Assembly (NCBI GenBank): GCA_018433945.1
Contig: JAHDQF010000088.1
Location: 1 to 35,051, forward strand
Length of the DNA stretch: 35,051 nucleotides
From: Proteiniphilum sp.
GTDB lineage: Bacteria; Bacteroidota; Bacteroidia; Bacteroidales; Dysgonomonadaceae
Reading direction: 5' to 3'
Positions 31,885 through 35,051 of this stretch are shown in pieces. Within the stretch, counting starts at the first letter, position 1. Each line of letters starts with the position of its first letter. The notes under the pieces were generated by a model. It had not been told where the DNA came from and did no database searches. It saw only the letters and a program-made list of their open reading frames with translations. The position numbers were made by a program, and so were the translations under genes.

Positions 31885-32235
31885 ATGGACTTAATTAAAG
31901 TAGCGGAAGCCTCTTTTGCGAAAGAAAAGAAAGAGTTCCCAGATTTCAGGAGCGGTGACACCATCACGGTGGCCTATCGTATTGCCGAAGGTAACAAGGA
32001 GCGTATCCAGCTCTACCGCGGTGTGGTGATCAAGATCTCCGGTCATGGTGACGCCAAACGTTTCACTGTGCGCAAGATGTCGGATAACATCGGCGTGGAG
32101 CGTATCTTCCCGATGAACTCCCCTTTCATCGAAGATATTACCCTCAACAGCCAGGGTAAAGTACGCAGAACCAAGCTCTACTACCTGCGTAAACTGCGTG
32201 GTAAAGCTGCACGCATCAAGAAAAAAATGTATTGA
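31885..32235 (+). CDS. rplS: Large-subunit ribosomal protein L19 (bL19)
   Basis: This 116-residue basic protein has the bL19 pattern: FRSGDTITVAYRIAEGNKERIQLYRGVVI, KRFTVRKMSDNIGVERIFPMNSPFIEDI, and the RTKLYYLRKLRGKAARIKKKMY tail. It sits at the 30S-50S interface. Here it is a single-gene unit followed by a strong terminator, not the rpsP-rimM-trmD-rplS operon of other phyla. Confidence 0.98.
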   Translation: MDLIKVAEASFAKEKKEFPDFRSGDTITVAYRIAEGNKERIQLYRGVVIKISGHGDAKRFTVRKMSDNIGVERIFPMNSPFIEDITLNSQGKVRRTKLYYLRKLRGKAARIKKKMY

Positions 32236-32256
32236 TTCTTTGCAGATTGATATAGA

Positions 32257-32284
32257 GCGCCCTGAAATTTTCGGGGCGTTTTTT
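32257..32284 (+). terminator. Intrinsic terminator after rplS
   Basis: CGCCCTGAAA and TTTTCGGGGCG pair around a short centre and are followed by TTTTTT. It is a clear GC-rich stem with a T tract, about 20 bases after the rplS stop. Confidence 0.85.
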
Positions 32285-32400
32285 ATGTCCCGGTAAGCGA
32301 AATTCGTTATTTTTGTTCCTGGTTCCTGGCTCTTGCATCATAGGCCCTTAACCTCGAACCTGGAACCTCAACTGAACAACCTCGAACTTGAAACGTAGCC
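32285..32400 (+). other. Gap before recO with a -7 element and a short inverted repeat
   Basis: TATTTTTG at 32308-32315 fits TAnnTTTG and could start recO transcription. The remaining sequence holds GGTTCCTGG (near 32322-32330) and its near-complement CCTGGAACC (near 32361-32369), plus the related tandem pieces CCTCGAACC and CCTCGAACTT. Such GAACCT-rich tracts occur in Bacteroidetes intergenic DNA in my memory; role unknown. Confidence 0.4.
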
Positions 32401-33123
32401 ATGCTTTATAAGACCCAGGGTATTGTACTGTCAACCATTCCCTACAGTGACACCTACTCCATCGCGCAGCTCTTCACGCGTGATTTCGGCAGGGTCTCCT
32501 ATCTATTGCCCCGGCCGGGAGGGCGTAAGCCGAAGTTCAGTGCTTCGCTCTTTGCCCCGCTGACGGTGCTCTGGCTGGAGGCAGAGCATATGCCGCTTCG
32601 CGATCTCCATCGCATCAGGGATGCCACCCGCCAGTTTCCGCTCTATGAGATCAACAGCCAGATGGCCAAGATCTCACTCACTTTTTTCCTGTCGGAGCTG
32701 CTCACCCGGTTACTGCATGAGTCGGATCACAACGACCAGCTCTTCGACTACCTGAAAAATTCGGTGGAGACGCTGGAGGCAACAGAAAGGGGATTGGCCA
32801 ATTTTCATCTGGCGTTCATGGTGGGCCTGAACCGTTTTCTGGGCATCCATCCCAACACGACGGAGGCCGGCAGAGGGTGCTATTTTGATCTGATGAACGG
32901 CGAGTTCACAACGCATGTGCCGTTGCATACCCATTACCTGAACAGGGAGCAGAGCATTTTCTTGTTGCAACTGCAGCGGATGCATTATGGCAACATGCAT
33001 CTTTTTCGCCTCTCACGCTCTCAGCGTAACCAGATTGTCGACCTCTTTCTGGATTATTACCGGCTGCACATCTATGACTTTCCACCCCTGAAATCGCTCG
33101 ATATCCTGAGGGAGCTGGGCTGA
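32401..33123 (+). CDS. recO: DNA repair protein RecO
   Basis: This 240-residue protein begins MLYKTQGIVLSTIPYSDTYSIAQLFTRDFGRVSYL, the typical RecO OB-fold start. A helical domain follows with ISLTFFLSELLTRLLHESDHNDQLFDYL and NFHLAFMVGLNRFLGIHP. RecO with RecR loads RecA on SSB-coated gaps. The Cys4 zinc site of some RecO proteins is absent, as is common in Bacteroidetes. It is flanked by rplS and by a convergent thiamine pyrophosphokinase gene. Confidence 0.95.
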   Translation: MLYKTQGIVLSTIPYSDTYSIAQLFTRDFGRVSYLLPRPGGRKPKFSASLFAPLTVLWLEAEHMPLRDLHRIRDATRQFPLYEINSQMAKISLTFFLSELLTRLLHESDHNDQLFDYLKNSVETLEATERGLANFHLAFMVGLNRFLGIHPNTTEAGRGCYFDLMNGEFTTHVPLHTHYLNREQSIFLLQLQRMHYGNMHLFRLSRSQRNQIVDLFLDYYRLHIYDFPPLKSLDILRELG

Positions 33124-33154
33124 GGAAGAAGCTCCTTGCGGTTTTGTTGGCGGA

Positions 33155-33781
33155 TTATGGAAATGCCTGGAAAACAATTATCCTTCCATCTGTTTCAATG
33201 CTGAAGTGATCGCCCAGCGACTCGTTAAGCGTCCCCTGCCACCAGTTGGTCAGCACCCTTTGTTGCAGTGGGTACTTCAACCCCTGCGTGGTGAGCGCCA
33301 CCGGATCGATGGCGAAAACAGATACCTGTTCACCCCTGAAACTCTGAAAGGTGGTGTTGCCCGAAATGGGGGTGAAGCGGCCCCAGTTGGTAACCATCAC
33401 CACCCTCGCCATCTGCTGGTACTCTGCCAACAGGGAGATGTTGCCCAGGGTGTGGTCTTCCCGCTTGCCGGTACCGCCCACAATCATGAGCTCCCGGAAT
33501 CCCTGTGCCACACAGAAATGTACCGACTTGGTGAGGTCGTTGGTCTCCTGGTCGGCACTGTGGTGAATGATCGGTGCGAAACGCTCCCGGTTCTCAGGCG
33601 AAATGGAGTCACAGTCACCCACGATGGCGTGGGGCAGGCCTCCCCGGGCGATGAAATCGTTGGCTGCCCCGTCGGTGCAGACGATGTAGGTTGCCTCACG
33701 GATCAGTGAGAGTGGCAGTGGGTGCTCCGGGTAGCGGCCGTTGGCAATGATCAGTGTAGATGGTGTGTGGAAATCGCTCAT
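33155..33781 (-). CDS. Thiamine pyrophosphokinase
   Basis: The 208-residue protein has thiamine pyrophosphokinase motifs: LIIANGRYPEH, YIVCTDGAANDFIARGGLPHAIVGDCDSI (acidic metal and diphosphate site), DQETNDLTKSVHFC, and GTGKREDHTLGNISLL. It converts thiamine to the cofactor ThDP using ATP. I chose ATG 33781; the frame is open to 33913, but a TACCTTTG promoter element at 33810-33803 would then lie inside the gene. It is divergent from a ThDP-dependent dehydrogenase gene, a metabolic match, although no TPP riboswitch is seen between them. Confidence 0.93.
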   Translation of the reverse strand: MSDFHTPSTLIIANGRYPEHPLPLSLIREATYIVCTDGAANDFIARGGLPHAIVGDCDSISPENRERFAPIIHHSADQETNDLTKSVHFCVAQGFRELMIVGGTGKREDHTLGNISLLAEYQQMARVVMVTNWGRFTPISGNTTFQSFRGEQVSVFAIDPVALTTQGLKYPLQQRVLTNWWQGTLNESLGDHFSIETDGRIIVFQAFP

Positions 33782-33802
33782 CGTTGCATCTCTTTTGATG
33801 CA

Positions 33803-33810
33803 CAAAGGTA
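33803..33810 (-). promoter_or_regulatory. Candidate -7 element for thiamine pyrophosphokinase
   Basis: On the minus strand TACCTTTG (33810-33803) fits TAnnTTTG. The start near 33796 leaves a 15-base leader before ATG 33781 and decides that start over the longer frame. There is no -33 match. Confidence 0.5.
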
Positions 33811-33917
33811 CGAATGTTTTTCTCACCTGGCATCCATCTCCTGTCTCAATGTCTGGATAAGTGTTGTTTGTCTGTTTAAAATTTAATAAATTATAAATAT
33901 CACCCCTTTCCAAACAA

Positions 33918-33925
33918 TAAGTTTG
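33918..33925 (+). promoter_or_regulatory. Possible -7 element for the E1 alpha gene
   Basis: TAAGTTTG fits TAnnTTTG and lies about 72 bases before ATG 33997. The area is very AT-rich and lacks a -33 motif, so this is weak. Confidence 0.3.
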
Positions 33926-33996
33926 AAATTGTGTTGTTATGTAGATTCATTCTAATTATATAAATATCCACAAGATTATAGACTAAGAGAGCTATT

Positions 33997-34992
33997 ATGG
34001 CGAAAACGAATGCACAAAAAGAGAGGGATATACCCAGGGAAAAGTTGCTGGAAATGCACAGGGCGATGCTGGATATCCGCAATTTCGACAATAAGGTGAA
34101 CCGGCTGGTAAAGAAAGGGATGGTGCCGGGGATGACACATTTCTCAGTGGGTGAAGAAGCTGCGAGTGTAGGTGCGATTGCGGCGATTAAAAAGGGGGAA
34201 GATATGATCACTTCCAATCACCGCGGGCATGGGCAGAGTATTGCGCTGGGGATCGACCTCAACGGCATGATGGCCGAGATCATGGGCAAAGCCACGGGCA
34301 CCTGCAAGGGAAAAGGCGGGTCGATGCACATTGCCGACCTCGACGGAGGTAACCTCGGTGCAAACGGCATTGTGGGCGGTGGCATGGGTATGGCCATTGG
34401 GGCTGCGCTGACCCAGAAAATGAAGCATACGGGGAAGATTGTTGTCTGCTTTTTTGGAGATGGCGCCGTGAACGAGGGAACATTTCATGAAACGCTGAAT
34501 TTGGCATCCATTTGGAAACTGCCAGTGATCTTTTACTCCATCAACAACCTATATGGCATCAGTACGCCGATCAAGAGTGTGATCAACATCGATTACAATT
34601 ATCAGCGTGCCGCGGCTTACGGTATTCCCGGACACTTCATCGAAGATGGCAACGATCTGCTGGCTGTCTATAACAAGTTTGAGGAGATCGTGGAATATGT
34701 ACGCGAGGGCAACGGACCGGTACTGGTGGAGGCAATCACTTACCGCTGGCTGGGACACTCCACCTCCGACCCGGGCAAGTACCGTACCAAGGAGGAGGTG
34801 GATGAGTGGAAGAAGAAGGACCCGATAGCCCGCTTCCGTGACTATCTCATCGAAAACAAAATTGCCTCGGCAAAGGAGCTGGATGAGCTGAACGATGTCT
34901 CACAGGAAGCGGTGGAAGAGTCAGTCAAGTTCGCACTGAGCAGTCCCGAGCCTACCCTGGAGTCCGCTTTTGAAGATATTTACGCAGATTAA
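33997..34992 (+). CDS. pdhA: Thiamine diphosphate-dependent 2-oxoacid dehydrogenase E1 alpha subunit
   Basis: This 331-residue protein has the E1 alpha ThDP fold: HFSVGEEAASVGAIAAIKKGEDMITSNHRGHGQSIALG near 48-85, GTCKGKGGSMHIAD, and the ThDP motif GDGAVNEGTFHETLNLASIWKLPVIFYSINN near 154-184 (GDG to NN). RWLGHSTSDPGKYR is also typical. Substrate may be pyruvate, acetoin or branched-chain 2-oxoacids; pyruvate or acetoin type is favoured by length and pattern, but not settled. The E1 beta gene starts 22 bases downstream. Confidence 0.94.
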   Translation: MAKTNAQKERDIPREKLLEMHRAMLDIRNFDNKVNRLVKKGMVPGMTHFSVGEEAASVGAIAAIKKGEDMITSNHRGHGQSIALGIDLNGMMAEIMGKATGTCKGKGGSMHIADLDGGNLGANGIVGGGMGMAIGAALTQKMKHTGKIVVCFFGDGAVNEGTFHETLNLASIWKLPVIFYSINNLYGISTPIKSVINIDYNYQRAAAYGIPGHFIEDGNDLLAVYNKFEEIVEYVREGNGPVLVEAITYRWLGHSTSDPGKYRTKEEVDEWKKKDPIARFRDYLIENKIASAKELDELNDVSQEAVEESVKFALSSPEPTLESAFEDIYAD

Positions 34993-35014
34993 GAACAACA
35001 GCACACGATAATCA

Positions 35015-35051
35015 ATGGAAAAAGAAACGAAAATCATGTCCGTACGCGACG
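35015..35051 (+). CDS. pdhB: 2-oxoacid dehydrogenase E1 beta subunit, 5' end only
   Basis: Only the first 12 codons are in the window (MEKETKIMSVRD). MSVRDA is a common E1 beta opening, and E1 beta normally follows E1 alpha. The rest is cut off by the window edge. An internal ATG at codon 8 could also be the start. Confidence 0.75.
   Translation, partial: MEKETKIMSVRD

Noticed and set aside
33782-33996. TPP riboswitch between thiamine pyrophosphokinase and the E1 alpha gene
   Set aside because: No CTGAGA-type THI-box core or paired helices visible on either strand.

Overview
This window looks like a chromosomal segment of a Bacteroidota bacterium, probably order Bacteroidales; a Proteiniphilum, Petrimonas or Dysgonomonas relative is an inference from remembered protein similarity. 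Supporting signs are repeated promoters of the Bacteroidetes type (TTTG, about 19 bases, TAnnTTTG), weak Shine-Dalgarno sites, the GH92/GH125 mannosidase pair, a NagZ-like GH3 fused to a beta-lactamase-like domain, and Bacteroidales-style housekeeping genes.

Region 1 (1-12.5 kb) is accessory DNA. It starts with the 3' end of a transposase gene, followed at once by a type I-B CRISPR-Cas operon: cas8b, cas7, abiEi, abiEii, cas5, cas3, cas4, cas1, cas2. A leader and a 28-repeat array follow (10686-12477). The main surprise is a complete AbiE-type toxin-antitoxin pair placed in frame-tight order between cas7 and cas5. It has a full-consensus promoter of its own just upstream (TTTG, 19 bases, TATATTTG). 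From abiEi to cas2 the genes touch or overlap, so this promoter could also drive cas5, cas3 and the adaptation genes. No cas6 is visible, and the transposase fragment sits where cas6 would be expected. The interference and AbiE genes are far more AT-rich than cas4-cas1-cas2, which suggests a mosaic origin.

Region 2 (12.5-18.6 kb) holds a secreted nitroreductase-like protein and the uncharacterised AmmeMemoRadiSam set: radical SAM AmrS, convergent with a Memo-AMMECR1 fusion. The fusion is translationally coupled to a DMP19/DUF4375 gene. A DUF1015 protein and an Lrp/AsnC regulator follow.

Region 3 (18.6-26 kb) carries a Tat-type GH125 and a Sec-type GH92 alpha-mannosidase, an initiator tRNA-Met with its own promoter and terminator on the minus strand, a polyprenol-phosphate mannosyltransferase overlapping dihydroorotase, and a MurG-like glycosyltransferase.

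Region 4 (26-31.7 kb, minus strand) is a four-gene operon: a lipoprotein with the 5'-nucleotidase C-terminal domain, a separate metallophosphatase with the N-terminal domain, the GH3/beta-lactamase fusion, and aroB.

Region 5 (31.8-35 kb) is housekeeping: rplS, recO, thiamine pyrophosphokinase on the minus strand, and the start of a 2-oxoacid dehydrogenase operon (E1 alpha, and E1 beta cut by the window edge).

All calls come from reading the sequence and from memory of protein families. No database search was run.
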